This document shows, one piece after another, positions 1 through 10,829 of a stretch of 64,000 nt of DNA (position 1 is the first letter of the stretch; each line of letters starts with the position of its first letter). The DNA is from Liolophura sinensis. Taxonomy: Eukaryota > Mollusca > Polyplacophora > Chitonida > Chitonidae. The translations under genes were made by a program, and so were the position numbers. A model generated the notes under the pieces. It was not told where the DNA came from and did no database searches. It was given only the letters and a program-made list of their open reading frames with translations. Location: assembly GCF_032854445.1 (NCBI RefSeq), contig NC_088300.1, positions 48,105,682 to 48,169,681 on the forward strand. The letters are read 5' to 3'.

Positions 1-949
1 AAATCCTAGAAATCAACAAGTTTTGTTCACCGTTAATCAGACGTGAAGTTTTATGCATATTCTTGCTGATTCTTTGTGTCTTCTAGACAACGTCCTAAAG
101 CAGTGACCTGTATATTATCCTATAACTCATTCTTTGTTCAGATACAAAAAATTCATCAAGCTTTTGGACATAAAGCAGGAAGCAATGCGGAAGTGAATAT
201 TGTTATGAGCCACCAATCACATTGCTCATAGGATAAGCTACTGTCCAATAAACGTGGGCTGATTTGTAAGTCTCAAAAAGTTGTTTGTATGCAGAAGAAG
301 AATGATGTAAAAGTTAGCGCCGTTACGCCCCGTGGTACAACTCTTTAAATCTGGTAGGTTGTTTGCCCACTTCCTGGTACAAGCTCTACCGACAATGCAG
401 CTGTCAGGCAAGGCATTTGAATAAAAAGTCCTTGGTGAAATTATTTCCTGAAGACACAATTAGATGAAAAGTAACCTTGTTTATTCAGATTCTCGGCTTC
501 TTTGTGTCAGCTCTTGAGGTAGAACCGGGCTCACGTGCCAAAACTCGCGATTGCGCACTTTTCTTTTTAGTAGGCCTACATGTAGATTTTACATTGTCAC
601 GTTATCTCGTTAGACCTCGCGATATCCCTGTTGTCTTCACCGTCAGTTGGCAAACAAGTCACGAATAAGGCATTTCCATTTCCGATTTACAACAATATCG
701 CCTGCTGGTACACATTTTATAAATTCTGAAAATAAAATAAAAAAAATATTTCTTGCACTCATTTCTTTTGTAGAGCAGAGGGCTGAAGTTAAATTTTCTT
801 TGTTGTGAAAAACTGCAAGTTATAATCCTGTTGGAGTCTCCGCATTTAGTGATCACAGATAGTCTCTATGCTGCTCAGCACTTACCATTGTATGGATCTG
901 TTCTATAAGGGCGCTATGTACCGATTATGTCCTAATATCAGGCAGACAA

Positions 950-1250
950 CTAATATCAAGCACCTTACAAATATTAAGCAGAGAACAAATATCAAGCATG
1001 AAGACGACGAATATTAAACAGTCAGTAAATATCAAGCATCGGACAAATATCATGCAGTCGGTAAACAGAGACCTTTAGTTAGATTCTACAAATTGTAACA
1101 TGTAACTTCAAACTACAATTAGTTTACCTATTCTAGTTTGAAGTTACAAGTTGAACTTGTGTCTTCTGACTAAAGGTCTCTATTATCAATCTGACAACAG
1201 ATATCAACCAGACGACAAGTATCATGAAGACGACAAATATCAAGCTGACG
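950..1250. repeat. decayed tandem repeat, about 17-18 bp unit
   Basis: Variants of 'gacaaatatcaagca' recur on both sides of the palindromic element at 1067-1181: about six before and four after. Units are diverged (aatattaagcag, aatatcatgcag), so the array is old. Confidence 0.55.
1067..1181. mobile_element. palindromic MITE-like insertion within a tandem repeat
   Basis: The 115-bp segment starts agagacctttagt and ends actaaaggtctct, and has an inner inverted pair tgtaacttcaaacta / tagtttgaagttaca. Both arms align along most of their length, so single strands could fold into a long hairpin. The tandem repeat resumes on each side, as expected if this is a foldback element that inserted into the array. 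No clear target duplication could be assigned and no coding capacity is present. Confidence 0.5.
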
Positions 1251-1603
1251 ACAATATCCTCGGTGATCTGGTATACGTTCAGCTTTATATCACACAGAGT
1301 CAGTAATGTTGACATACCGTTCTTAAATCTTTTTCATTCTTGAGTACAGCGTAAAACACAAATCAATAACTAAATACATCTTTCTGGACGGTCGAATGAT
1401 CTAAGTGTACATCGACAACAAAGAATGAGATACCTGTGTGGACACACCTGTTGACGTCATTGGTTCTGACGTTTGAGCCTCTCCCTGGACTTGTCTTATC
1501 AAGACCAAACAAGGGGTATTCAGACAATGTTACATATGATACATCCTTCCGTTTGTAATAAGCTGGACAGTTTATTAATTATGTGCGCCTTTGTGTATTT
1601 CAG

Positions 1604-1753
1604 AGGGCGGATCAGATATTTACCTGGAGACGCGAAAGGCGTCGATGTTTGCTGACAGTGGAATGGAAACAGATCAAGCCCGGACGACACCGAACTCCGG
1701 ATACCAAAGAAATGTGGCTGATGTTAACCAAGTGTGGCCAGAAAAAAATACCG
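1604..1753 (+). CDS. ETV6: linker exon of the ETV6-like gene
   Basis: Pyrimidine-rich acceptor ending cag at 1603 and donor gtacgt at 1754. Of the three frames, only the one giving [11 protein letters not shown]...NQVWPEKNT fits: it ends with a single G that joins AC of the next exon to make the Asp of DCRLLW. A competing open frame ([14 protein letters not shown]) does not splice in phase into the ETS exon, so I reject it. The low-complexity composition (Asn, Asp, Gln, Thr, Ser) suits the disordered linker between PNT and ETS domains. Confidence 0.8.
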
Positions 1754-4700
1754 GTACGTTTTAGAGTTTTCCTTTGGACAAACCAGGCTTTTTGTCATCG
1801 TCTAGAAGAAACTAGTTGTACAGGCACGATTACTCGGTATTTGAACAAAGAATGCGTCATGTGAAAAGTCAGTAAACAGTACACAAAACTGCTGCAGTTC
1901 GTGAAAGGAATATAGCATGCACACAAGAAGGCTCTCCAGTTCAGCCGCTCTAAGCCAAAAAAGAGTGCACAAATGTATATACATATATATATATATACAT
2001 GTATACAAGCATCGGATTGTGTAAAACGTTTTCGGGAAAATCACATTTTGATAGAACTCACAAGAATTTGTAACATTACAAAACTTTATTGTACTGTAAA
2101 ACGTGAATAGTTTTGTCAGGCATTTCTGTTGAGTTCTCATGAAGTAAGTATTGGCAATGAAAACACAAGTCAAAATGGGCAAGAGAGATAAGTAATAAAC
2201 GTAATAACATGTTACCTATGAACTAATAGAAGTTTTCAGAAAATTCCTCCGGGTAAAACATATTTGTGTTATTTGTTTGTTTCGGTGTTTCCAGATTCCA
2301 AAACGAGAGGGACTGGCTGTGACTTATTTTGTGGGGACCTAGGAACATTAGGCTTCAGTTCGAATTTCAATTATAGACATACAAACGCAAGAACAGGAGG
2401 TAACATTAACAAGATCTATAGAAAACATAAAAAATATTTATGACAGTTATGTTGCTAGTTATTATGCCAGAACGTACGACTTTTTAATAAACTCACACTC
2501 ATTCATAAAAATTTCTCTGAGTAGTAAACCCACGCGGAATCTAAAAATTTTATCTTGCAGTGAAACGATTTTAACTCATTTGTTTGAACACATTAACTTA
2601 CAAACTATCTAACAACACGATTTTTGTTTTATCTCTTTTATCTACCTTCCTTGTTTTCACATGTTCCGATTACGTCAAATTTTGGTTGGACCCTTAGTCG
2701 CTCGTCTTTTTTTAGTGAACTTATTCAGTCTGAACTGAGCTGATTTGGACTGAATCAGTCTGAACTGAAACAGTCAGGACTGAGTGAGTAAGAATTGTGA
2801 CAGTCTGAACTGTGATCTGAGCCTGAATCTAGACTGTCTAGACTGCTTGGCTAGACGGTTCCTTTTAAAGTATTTGAGATTATTTTGTATAAAATGAAAT
2901 TTAACTCTCACTGCTATGGTTTAAGGAAAGAGCCATATGTTTATGTTCATCTTGGTTTCAAACCAGTCTAAAAGTGTCTTGCACTTGAGTACGGATTTAA
3001 ACACAATTCAAAATGAATAAATAAGCTAAGTTAATACTTGGACAAAATAGAGAAGTCAGATTCAGGACCGTTAATTAACCACAAATTCTCCATAACCGAT
3101 GTGATTATTATAATAAGCTTTTGTATCTCTCACATGTGATTTTAATTTGAACCAAATAAGGTTGGAAAGTAACAAATCATCAGTTCAACTGATGCAATGT
3201 CCAAAGGCATAATTCAGTGTTTCAAACCATGAAGCTCGTAAATAATATAATGAAAATTTTAGTCATGTTATAGTTATATGCTAGTTGTGTAAACAAGGTG
3301 GGTAGTTTAAACCTACATCACATTCCCCTCGTCCATATACAGATACATATAACATACAGAGGGAATATAACACAAAATAACGTAAAGTAGATCCCAGCGG
3401 CGACAACAAGTGTGATGGTGTGTGTATTTCTTATTATTTTTACCTTTACCTGATTTTGTGTGTTATTCTGTTTTTTCTTGACTATTATCAAAAAGAATGC
3501 TCCCAGGGGTGCCTTGCGTCTGAATTCCACTTGTTTTCACCCTTGTGTCCTATCAAAAGCAGAGTTGTTCTTTTTTCTCTCCTTGCTTGAGCAATTGTAA
3601 AAAAAAATGCAGGCGTTTAGTTTACTGTCGTCTTTGGTATAACGCTGCTTCAGCCTTTATTATAAACGATTCAGATGCTCACAAAAGCGGATACTTTGAG
3701 GTTTGTCCGATGTCCAACGTCGTCATTTTTTGTTTAGCTCTTCTGGTAAAAAGACTCTACTGTTGAATACATCCTATAGCAAACTAATCAATTCAGCTTC
3801 ATCTATGTGGAAGCTCTTCGTTGCAAGTGTTGACTTTTTATATGAAGTATTTCCTTCCAATCTTGACCTGTTTTTTATTTCACTTTTCAGACTGCCGGCT
3901 GCTATGGGAGTTCATCAACTATCTGTTGGTACATGAGCGTTACACGGACTACATCAGATGGGAGGATGCCGAAAAGTTGACCTTTAGAATCATCAACCCG
4001 ACTGCTCTGGCGGAACTCTGGGGTATTCAGAAAAACCGGACCAACATGACGTACGAAAAACTGTCCCGGGCGTTACGCTATTACTACAAGATGAACATAA
4101 TTAAAAAGGTTCCAGGGAAAAGACTTACATATCAGTGAGTTTATGAGATTTTCATCATTTGCATGGCTTATCAAACCTACGATTTCAAAATGTTTATTTA
4201 TTTATTTGGTTGATGTTTTACGCCGTACCCAAGACGGCGGCAAGCTTTATGATGGGAGGAAACCGCGCAGGGCCCGGGGGAAACCCATGACCATCCTCAG
4301 GTTGCTGGCAGATCTTCCCACGTACGATTTCAAAATGTTTCCTGGAGGTTTAAGATTCTGTTTTGGAATAGAGTGGAGAGTACCCGCATAACGCGACTCT
4401 GTGGGAAAGTACCTGTACGCTCAGCAATTGATTCTATCTATCATCTTTGATTCCGTGCTGCGCAAAGACCTATGCTGTATTCGCGGTTGGTTGTTTTAAA
4501 GCTTGGTTGACAGGTTGCATACTCATTACAACAGAGTGTCATTACACGACAAATATGCGTATGTGTGATATATAAAATGGCAGATCAGACATTTGCTGAA
4601 AGATTAATTGCGAGGCAACTCTGCTGGAAAAAGGGGGGACTGTCCTCACGGACACAGGCCAGAGTTTACGAAGTGACATCTGAACAATAATTTGCCAGAG

Positions 4701-5613
4701 CTGTTCGTATTTAACATGTCCGAAGCTCACGGTCTTTGGGTAATTCAGGTACTCAGACCAAGGTGGTTCACTTTACTAGTATGCCAAGTGAGAAGTAACT
4801 GGACAATATTTAGTGCATCTTTCCAGATTCTGTCCGGTTTCCTCCCACTATAGTGCTGGCCACCATAGTATCAGTGAAACATTCTTGAGTGCGGCGTGAA
4901 ATGCCAATCAAGAATAAATAGATAAATAAATACAGTACAAATGAATCGTATTTTACAAGTGCTTTTAGTCGGGTATGTGAGACAAAGTTCATCGTATAAT
5001 ACCCTGTGTTTGAGTATCTTTGATGTAAGTTTTATATCAAATGTTTTCCTATGATTTCAGATTTCTTCAACAACCCAAAGATATTAAGAAAGGCCAAAGA
5101 GGAGCACGACCCCAGGTTCGACCTCCCACCACCCAATACCCTTACCCCGGCAGAATGAGTGAGGTTTCCGCTAAAGACCACACGCTCACCGATGAGACCA
5201 CGTACAACCACAAGCGTATGTACTTGGAACGGCCGTTCAACGAAGAGCCTGAGCTTAACGATGAAAGATCGTTTAAGTGCGACTCTTCTCCGTTTGGAGA
5301 GAAACCAGCTTTCTCCGCGTCCCCTTCCCCTCCGAGTTTGTCTTCTGAAAGATCTTCGATAGACTCCGTCAGTTACAACGGCACAGCGGAAGTTGTCACA
5401 TTTCCGGTTCAAGATGAACCGGAGGATTTGTCGGTTAAAGTTTTGCTGCAAGACAAAATAACCATAAAGAGGGAGGCGGTGGTTATGCAACATGACGTAA
5501 ACTTAAACTTTAAGAAAGCTTTAAATGAGTACAATGATGTCTTATCTCCGGTGGCATCCACAAAGGATGAGCAAGTAAATGGGGAGAACGCGGAAATGGA
5601 AGCTAAGAGTTGA
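1604..5613 (+). CDS. ETV6: ETS-domain transcriptional repressor, ETV6/7 (TEL/Yan) group, 3' part of gene
   Basis: Three exons join in phase: 1604-1753 (phase 1 at its end), 3891-4134 (phase 2) and 5061-5613 with a TGA stop. The first encodes a low-complexity linker ([11 protein letters not shown]... to VWPEKNT). The second starts DCRLLWEF and carries nearly the whole ETS winged-helix domain, including recognition helix [15 protein letters not shown] with both DNA-contacting arginines. The third finishes the domain ([10 protein letters not shown]) and adds a 180-residue tail with PEDLSVK and TIKREAV motifs. DCRLLW and [10 protein letters not shown] are typical of ETV6/TEL; ALRYYY and LWGIQKN also recall fly Yan. 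This family represses ETS targets in the nucleus. The N-terminal PNT/SAM domain is not visible; it should lie upstream of the window, or is absent. The exon at 1604 needs a preceding phase-1 exon (or phase 0 if the acceptor is 1605). The 3.3 kb of introns contain two SINE fragments and no other gene. Confidence 0.93.
1754..3890. other. intron of the ETV6-like gene
   Basis: Non-coding between the linker and ETS exons. It holds a short TA run near 1976-1996 and a degenerate array of an approximately 13-bp 'cagtctgaactga' unit at 2725-2845. No conserved exon was recognised. Confidence 0.6.
2725..2845. repeat. degenerate tandem repeat of 'cagtctgaactga'
   Basis: Around eight imperfect copies of a 12-14 bp unit (gtctgaactgagctg, tctgaactgaaacag, tcaggactgagtga and so on) within the intron before the ETS exon. 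Confidence 0.55.
4196..4322 (-). mobile_element. 5'-truncated tRNA-derived SINE (family A) with 18-bp target duplication
   Basis: Reverse-strand SINE tail: an A/T-rich end, then the conserved body (gccgtac..aagacggcgg..ggaggaaaccg..cccgggggaaaccc..aggttgctgg). It is flanked by a perfect 18-bp repeat, tacgatttcaaaatgttt, at 4178-4195 and 4323-4340. The duplication and 5' truncation are the marks of LINE-driven retrotransposition. It lies in the intron after the ETS exon, antisense to the gene. Confidence 0.85.
4820..4935 (+). mobile_element. SINE family A, 3' part
   Basis: Reads ctgtccggtttcctcccact, then gtgctggccaccat, gtgaaacattcttgagtgcg and a tail of aaatagataaataaata. The head is missing. 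It lies in the last intron of the ETV6-like gene, opposite in orientation to the copy at 4196-4322. Confidence 0.75.
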
Positions 5614-5938
5614 CGAATATGCAGAGAGGATAGCACCCTAATGCCTTTGGCTGTGTACGAAACGGCCGTTTATAATTGCGATGAAAACACAACAAAATGT
5701 TACATCAAAATGGCTGGCCATTTTGACCTATTACTTGGAATTATGCAATGCAAATGGAAAAGATTTTAGGATTTTATATTTTTAGCCGATCATGCAAGAT
5801 ATTGTTTATGGCTATATACAAGTCTGTTTTTGTGTACATCGTGTGTATATAATATACTTTGTCGAGAAACTTTTGAAGTTGGACGATTTGTTATATCTGT
5901 TTCCATGAAACGTGGAAATTGAATATTTTATTTTCTAT

Positions 5939-5944
5939 AATAAA
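5939..5944 (+). promoter_or_regulatory. polyadenylation signal of the ETV6-like gene
   Basis: AATAAA about 330 bases after the stop codon, at the end of an AT-rich 3' UTR (5614 to about 5965) and followed by a T-rich stretch. No better signal lies between the stop and this point. Confidence 0.6.
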
Positions 5945-5964
5945 TTTAAAATATATATTTTATA

Positions 5965-6870
5965 CTTGTCTCCTTTTTCTGCTTTGTCTAAAAGGAAATG
6001 ACTCGGTTTCCTCCAAACCTGACCGCCATTGGATAAATGAAAAATGAAAAATTCTGGAACAAGGCGTAAAAATACAATCTAAAAGACCTATGAGGCTGTC
6101 ATCCTTCAGATGTCGACTCATGTAGTGTCTTACCCTTAGTACACAAGAGCGTGTAGAAGTCTGTCAGAAAAAAAATACTACCCGGTGAACCCTTTGTTTA
6201 ACTGACACCAACCATCCATACAAGGCATACTTGATTTATATCAACAGGTAAAATTCCGTATTACAGAGAGAAAAGCCTTGTTGCAACTCCGATTGATGTA
6301 TAGCTCTCAATGCGAACACACATCCCCGATTTGAAAAGGGGAATACTGCAACATACCCCAAGGCTCTGTTCGAATCCACGTTAGTGTATAACCCGAGTAC
6401 TGTGTAAGTGAAAAAAAAAAGCAGAGAGCGCCTTATTTCAATATCGTTACTGCTTAGGAATGGGGAGTGAAGAGCGAACAGGTGTCTTGTGTAAACTTCT
6501 GGTATTCGAAACCTCGTTCTCTTGCTAACCGCTTCGGTAGCCTACTGGTTAGAGTGTCCGGGACCAAATCATACAAAGACTTTCAAAGTGGTACTTATTG
6601 CTGCCAAGGGAAAGCAATGCCACGACGTGTAGTTGTTTATCCGATCCTAAGACCCGGATATGTCATGCGCTGTCGTAACTGACATCTGACTCGCTCTCAC
6701 TTCTTACATTTTAAAAATCCAAACCTTGGTTTGGTTTGAATTTGATTTGATTTGAATTCTGCGCCTGTACACACAAGTTGGTTTGAATAAAAAGATGTAT
6801 TTGTTTGTTGTTTCATATTCATATATAGATACGAAGCCAATAACAAAAAGAACCGGTTTTCTGATGTAAA
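5965..6870. other. intergenic stretch with a SINE head remnant
   Basis: No gene. Around 6530-6565 the sequence cttcggtagcctactggttagagtg resembles a tRNA-type A box, and similarity to the family B SINE (see 62318-62655) seems to continue to about 6620. The rest shows only short ORFs without recognisable content. Confidence 0.4.
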
Positions 6871-6875
6871 GATCT

Positions 6876-6928
6876 GAGTTCAGTCTCGGTGTGAGTTTAG
6901 TCTCGGTGTGAGTTCAGTCTCGGCGTGA
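6876..6928. repeat. 18-bp tandem repeat, three copies
   Basis: Three near-perfect copies of gagttcagtctcggtgtg immediately upstream of the 42-bp minisatellite. Confidence 0.8.
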
Positions 6929-6954
6929 CCCATAGGGTATATTCTTCGTTATTA

Positions 6955-7400
6955 CACACCGCTGGTCGGTCACGAAACATGGCCTTACGCCTGTCGCCAA
7001 TCATGCCATTATGCCTGTCGACTTGAGTAACACAGTTACCAATCTTGGCACTACTTCTGTCGGCTTGAGTTACACAGCCACCAATCACAGCACTACGTCT
7101 GTCGGTTTAAGTAACACAGTCATCAACATCCCATTTCGTCTGTCAGCTTGAGCAACACAGTCATCAAACATGGCACTGTTTCAATCAGCTCGAATAACAT
7201 GGTCACCAAACATGGTACTTCGTCTGTCGGCTTGATTAACACAGTCATCAAACATAGCACTGCGTTTGTCGATTTGAGTAACACAGTCATTAAACATGGC
7301 ACTGCCTCTGTTGGCTTCAGGCGGTCATCAAACATGGCATTGTATCTGTCGACTTTACAGTCACCAAACAGTCACCAAACATGATACCCAACTAAGTCAG
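6955..7400. repeat. 42-bp minisatellite, about ten copies
   Basis: The unit contains cacagtcatcaaacatggca followed by ctgcgtctgtcggcttgagt, repeated with about 10-20% divergence. Because 42 is a multiple of three, the array stays open on both strands (repeating NTVIKHGTASVGL on one strand, PCLMTVLLKPTD on the other). These are repeat artefacts, not evidence of a gene. Confidence 0.8.
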
Positions 7401-8518
7401 TGCGACTAAAAAACTCATCAAACATGATTATTTTACCAAAAATTCCATAAATTTCCATTTAATTAGAAGGAAAGGAACGCCGCATTGGCAATGGCTCAGC
7501 CATATAGTGGCGACCATTAAGTTAGAGGTGAGGAATGCAAAAGTACTCATGTCTTTGTCTTGGAAATTACGCAGTCCTGTTGAAACGATTGGCTAAAAAT
7601 ATATGAGAACAAAATCGTCACCAGAATGGTAGTCAGGGCCACTTGGGTATATTCGATTGAAATCCCAACTGAAACAGTCCCGTATATTTAGGTGAGTTGA
7701 TGAACGTACATATAAATAACACAAATATAAAAAGTGCACGGTCACCAGAGAGGAAGGCATTACTCAAGTCTTGTATCATAGTCAATTTCAATCCAGACTG
7801 GTATCCAGATGGTATACAGGCTATAAAGCCGGCAGTGTTCTAACAGGTTGAAATCAGAATCTGGCATGTTACACAGCACAAAGATAGATCAGTGAATATT
7901 CTAAAACGATCTACTACATATTTTCCTTATCTTAAACCTTGCCATTCGTGTATTGGGTATTATATGCGCAATTGCTAGCGTTTTGCTTTTCCCAGCTCTT
8001 TTCAGTATTATAACGACGGAGCCTGGACTAGTTTTTACTTTCATTAAACACATGAAAGCTATCTGCCTACCTCATTTGTCGTAGGCAAAGCAATTAGCAC
8101 GGTCGTGCGAGAATAGGCATTGGTCTGGGTGCAGAATCAAGGTATGTAATATTGTGCACTGATCCAGTCACAAATGCCTGTCACAGTATATGTATAACTC
8201 AGCACTATGAACTTAATCATTGAAGCAAACATGTTGCATATTAAGCCTTGGCAATGAAACCGTTCGTATAAATCAAGGTTCCAGGTAACAGATGCAAATG
8301 TAGGCTTGACGTAATTGCACGAATATCCATGACGCGGTTTGCTTTACGTGTAGAGGAAGTGGCATTTTGTGGGCGCATGTACGTTTGCTTGTCTTTGCGT
8401 GGACACTAAGTTACAACGCAAAGAGATGACAGCATTTGTTGTAAGAACAAGAAATAAAAATGGGGTCACTGAAATACTGTATTGTCTGAGGAACACATAA
8501 AATACCTTCATATTTGAA
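7401..8518. other. intergenic, nothing recognised
   Basis: AT-rich sequence without a long ORF, tRNA-like box or recognisable repeat. Confidence 0.4.
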
Positions 8519-8640
8519 TAATTTATTTATTTATTTCATTGGTGTTTTACACTGTGCTCAAGAATATTTCACTTACACGACGGCGGCCAGCATTAAGGCA
8601 GGAGGAAACCAGGCACAGCCCGGGGGAACCCACAACCATT
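8519..8640 (-). mobile_element. SINE family A, 3' part
   Basis: Reverse-strand copy: tttatttatttatttcattg, then ggtgttttacactgtgctca, aatatttcacttacacgacg, ggaggaaacc and cccgggggaaccc. It is truncated before the tRNA-like head. Confidence 0.75.
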
Positions 8641-8904
8641 AACTCCACTTCTTGGAAAATTTTGGGAACAACCATTTTGTGAACAGGTTATGTCGTCGAT
8701 GTGGCGAAATTGTGCAATGCTTCGCATTAGATCTGATACCTGTTTCATTCTTTCGAGCTTAACTTTCACCAATACAGATCTTCTATTTCCTAACCCGGAA
8801 CTCGGTCTTTTCGAGAGTGCTGTCCTCAACATGTCAAAGTTATAAAAGAAAGAACATGTTTCATTTAATCCTTCTGTAATTCTGACTGCATATCACCTAA
8901 TCAT

Positions 8905-9395
8905 TCCTGAATAATAAAGACTATAACCTCACAATTAACACAAATCTATAAGGCTTATCGAAAGCAACCCAAACATTGCTAAGCGCCATTTTCGATAGAA
9001 GTCGGCCGCGCTCGCATTGCCCTGAAGAGATAAACTCATAGAGTGTTTGTTAGAAAACAAGAAGATTAACTAAAATAGCGATTGCAAGTTCTTTGGGAGT
9101 CTTAATTTTCTTCTTTTTTCTTCTTTTAATAATGAGCAGAAGGAACTATGTTAGCAACTGTTGGGGAAAAAGGAAAATTATCTCAGTTTTGAGATGACAA
9201 ACAACGAAGCCTTATGATTCCAAAATGGCTGTTTGCAAAGTTCGAATTCAGTGCGATTGGAATGCGTCAATCATATTTGTTTTAATTACGACGTTATGAT
9301 CTTTTATCATTTTCTTTATAGAGGTGATATGAATTAAGATTACTTGAAGATCACGAGAGACCTGAATTCACCGCGTACAACATTCGCATTATGAA
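8905..9395. repeat. unnamed dispersed repeat, copy 1
   Basis: By eye this aligns with 57690-57965. Shared blocks, in the same order, are acaaatctat / ataaatctat, gccattttc, tttgggagtctta / tttgtgagtcta, gaattaagat...gaagatcacgagagacctg / aattaagatcacatgaaacctg. The left copy is longer because of extra sequence between blocks. No ORF or terminal repeat was seen. Confidence 0.5.
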
Positions 9396-9399
9396 ACCA

Positions 9400-10290
9400 G
9401 CACGTGGCGACAAGACCGAATTCTAGTTTAGTGAATGTAACGATTAAGAGCCGTTTAATGTGTAAGTGAAACTGAAATCAAAGCCATTCGATTTCAGAAC
9501 CCGGGCCACATATTCTCAGAACAGGAAACAGGCGGACAGAAGACCAAAAATTGCCGCATTATGATTATCTAAAAATAAAACATCAACTAGGTTACGATCG
9601 TCTACATATAAGGCCCCCGTACTTGTATTTATCTCATTTCAGACAAAATACTCCGCTTTTCATTGAACAACATCGGTCACATGGAGGGCGTGTATATTCC
9701 CGTGTCCTGCAACCGGAGTCATATATGTATTTTGAGCAGTACGCCTCATGTTTGAGGGTTACAATACAACACCTTCTATTTCCGTATCCATTCAGTGAAC
9801 AACCATGTAACTAACAATATGGAAATATATTGCCCTTTTGAAAAATGAATGTTATGACTGTATTGCTGTTTTTGTAACTGCTGCGGCTGCAACTTTAAAT
9901 GAGGCGGTGTGTCAGGTACCTGGTGAAAAGCGGTGGTTCATTGCGGGTAAAAACTCTTGAGGGCGTCATTTAACCCAGTTTAAACAAATAACTGCTTGTA
10001 GTTAGACCTCGATTTTTTGGGACAATATTACATGGGTAAAATTTTACATGGGCAAGATGCTTTTCCTTAAAAACACATTAAACAACGTCATGCTCATTGC
10101 ATCAGACTTTAAGGTAAGTTGTAAGAGCATCAAGCTATCTCCGTAGAATGTAATAATATGAGAGGAATACTCAGATGTCAACAGACCTACTCAGCTGTTT
10201 CAAGAATACATTGTGCGACATGTAATTTTTGTGAGAAAAAATTACTCAACGTAAAGGCAATATATTGAACATAAAAAGAAATTCACATTT
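9400..10290. other. intergenic, nothing recognised
   Basis: No supported gene or repeat. Short ORFs here lack coding character. Confidence 0.35.
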
Positions 10291-10294
10291 GGAG

Positions 10295-10622
10295 CATCGA
10301 AGTCAGTAGACTCCGGATCAAAACCGGGTCGGGCTATACCAAAGACTTGTACAATAATACTTGTCGCTGCCTCGCGTGACGCTCATCACTGAGAGGTTAG
10401 AGCAAGAAAACAGGACTGGTTGACCCTGTGTTAGTACAATGTGACTGGGTGAAGTGTCATGTGTAGTGTCTTCGGTATGATACTTCGGTGGCGGCAGCAC
10501 TTTGGCGGCATGGACTCGCCCTGCCACAAGAAGACATAGTATTATATAGACACACCTAAGGACTCACTCGTCGTCAAATAACTGAAAAATTGTTAAGTAC
10601 GACGTTAAACCCCAAACATATA
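10295..10622 (+). mobile_element. SINE family B, nearly full length
   Basis: Same family as the reverse copy at 62318-62655. Shared blocks are a B-box-like cggatcaaaaccgggtcggg, ttagagcaagaaaacagg, caatgtgactgggtg, ttggcggcatggactcgccc tgccacaagaagac, and the tail gttaagtacgacgttaaacc. The 5' part of the tRNA-like head is missing. Confidence 0.7.
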
Positions 10623-10829
10623 TGCATGCATACACATTTGGAGAATTAAATTGTATTGAAAATTGGTACCGTAGTACAAGGTACCTAATATGGGTGATTA
10701 GCACAATGGCTAGGTCTAACCTAACACGTTCGACCATTGCAAACGTTGTCAATCACGCAGGACGCTTGCAGCACGCTCTTTTGTGAAAACCTTGCACTTG
10801 TGCTAGTTCACATGAACACAGTTTCATGT

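Larger units (their letters stand above)
1..1603. other. intron or upstream flank of the ETV6-like gene; no clear exon
   Basis: Nothing recognisable as a PNT domain is present in any frame. A weak candidate exon follows an acceptor at about 140 and reads YKKFIKLLDIKQEAMRK then stop. It could be the last exon of an upstream gene, but there is no second line of support. A decayed tandem repeat and a palindromic element occupy 950-1250. Confidence 0.4.

Noticed and set aside
142-198. Candidate exon YKKFIKLLDIKQEAMRK ending in a stop
   Set aside because: Single short frame after a plausible acceptor; no upstream sequence to test phase and no recognised homology.
1583-1864. 93-residue forward ORF with [14 protein letters not shown]
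   Set aside because: Overlaps the ETV6-like linker exon in a frame that does not splice in phase to the ETS exon; the correct frame is another one.
5032-5493. 153-residue reverse ORF
   Set aside because: Shadow of the last ETV6-like exon on the opposite strand.
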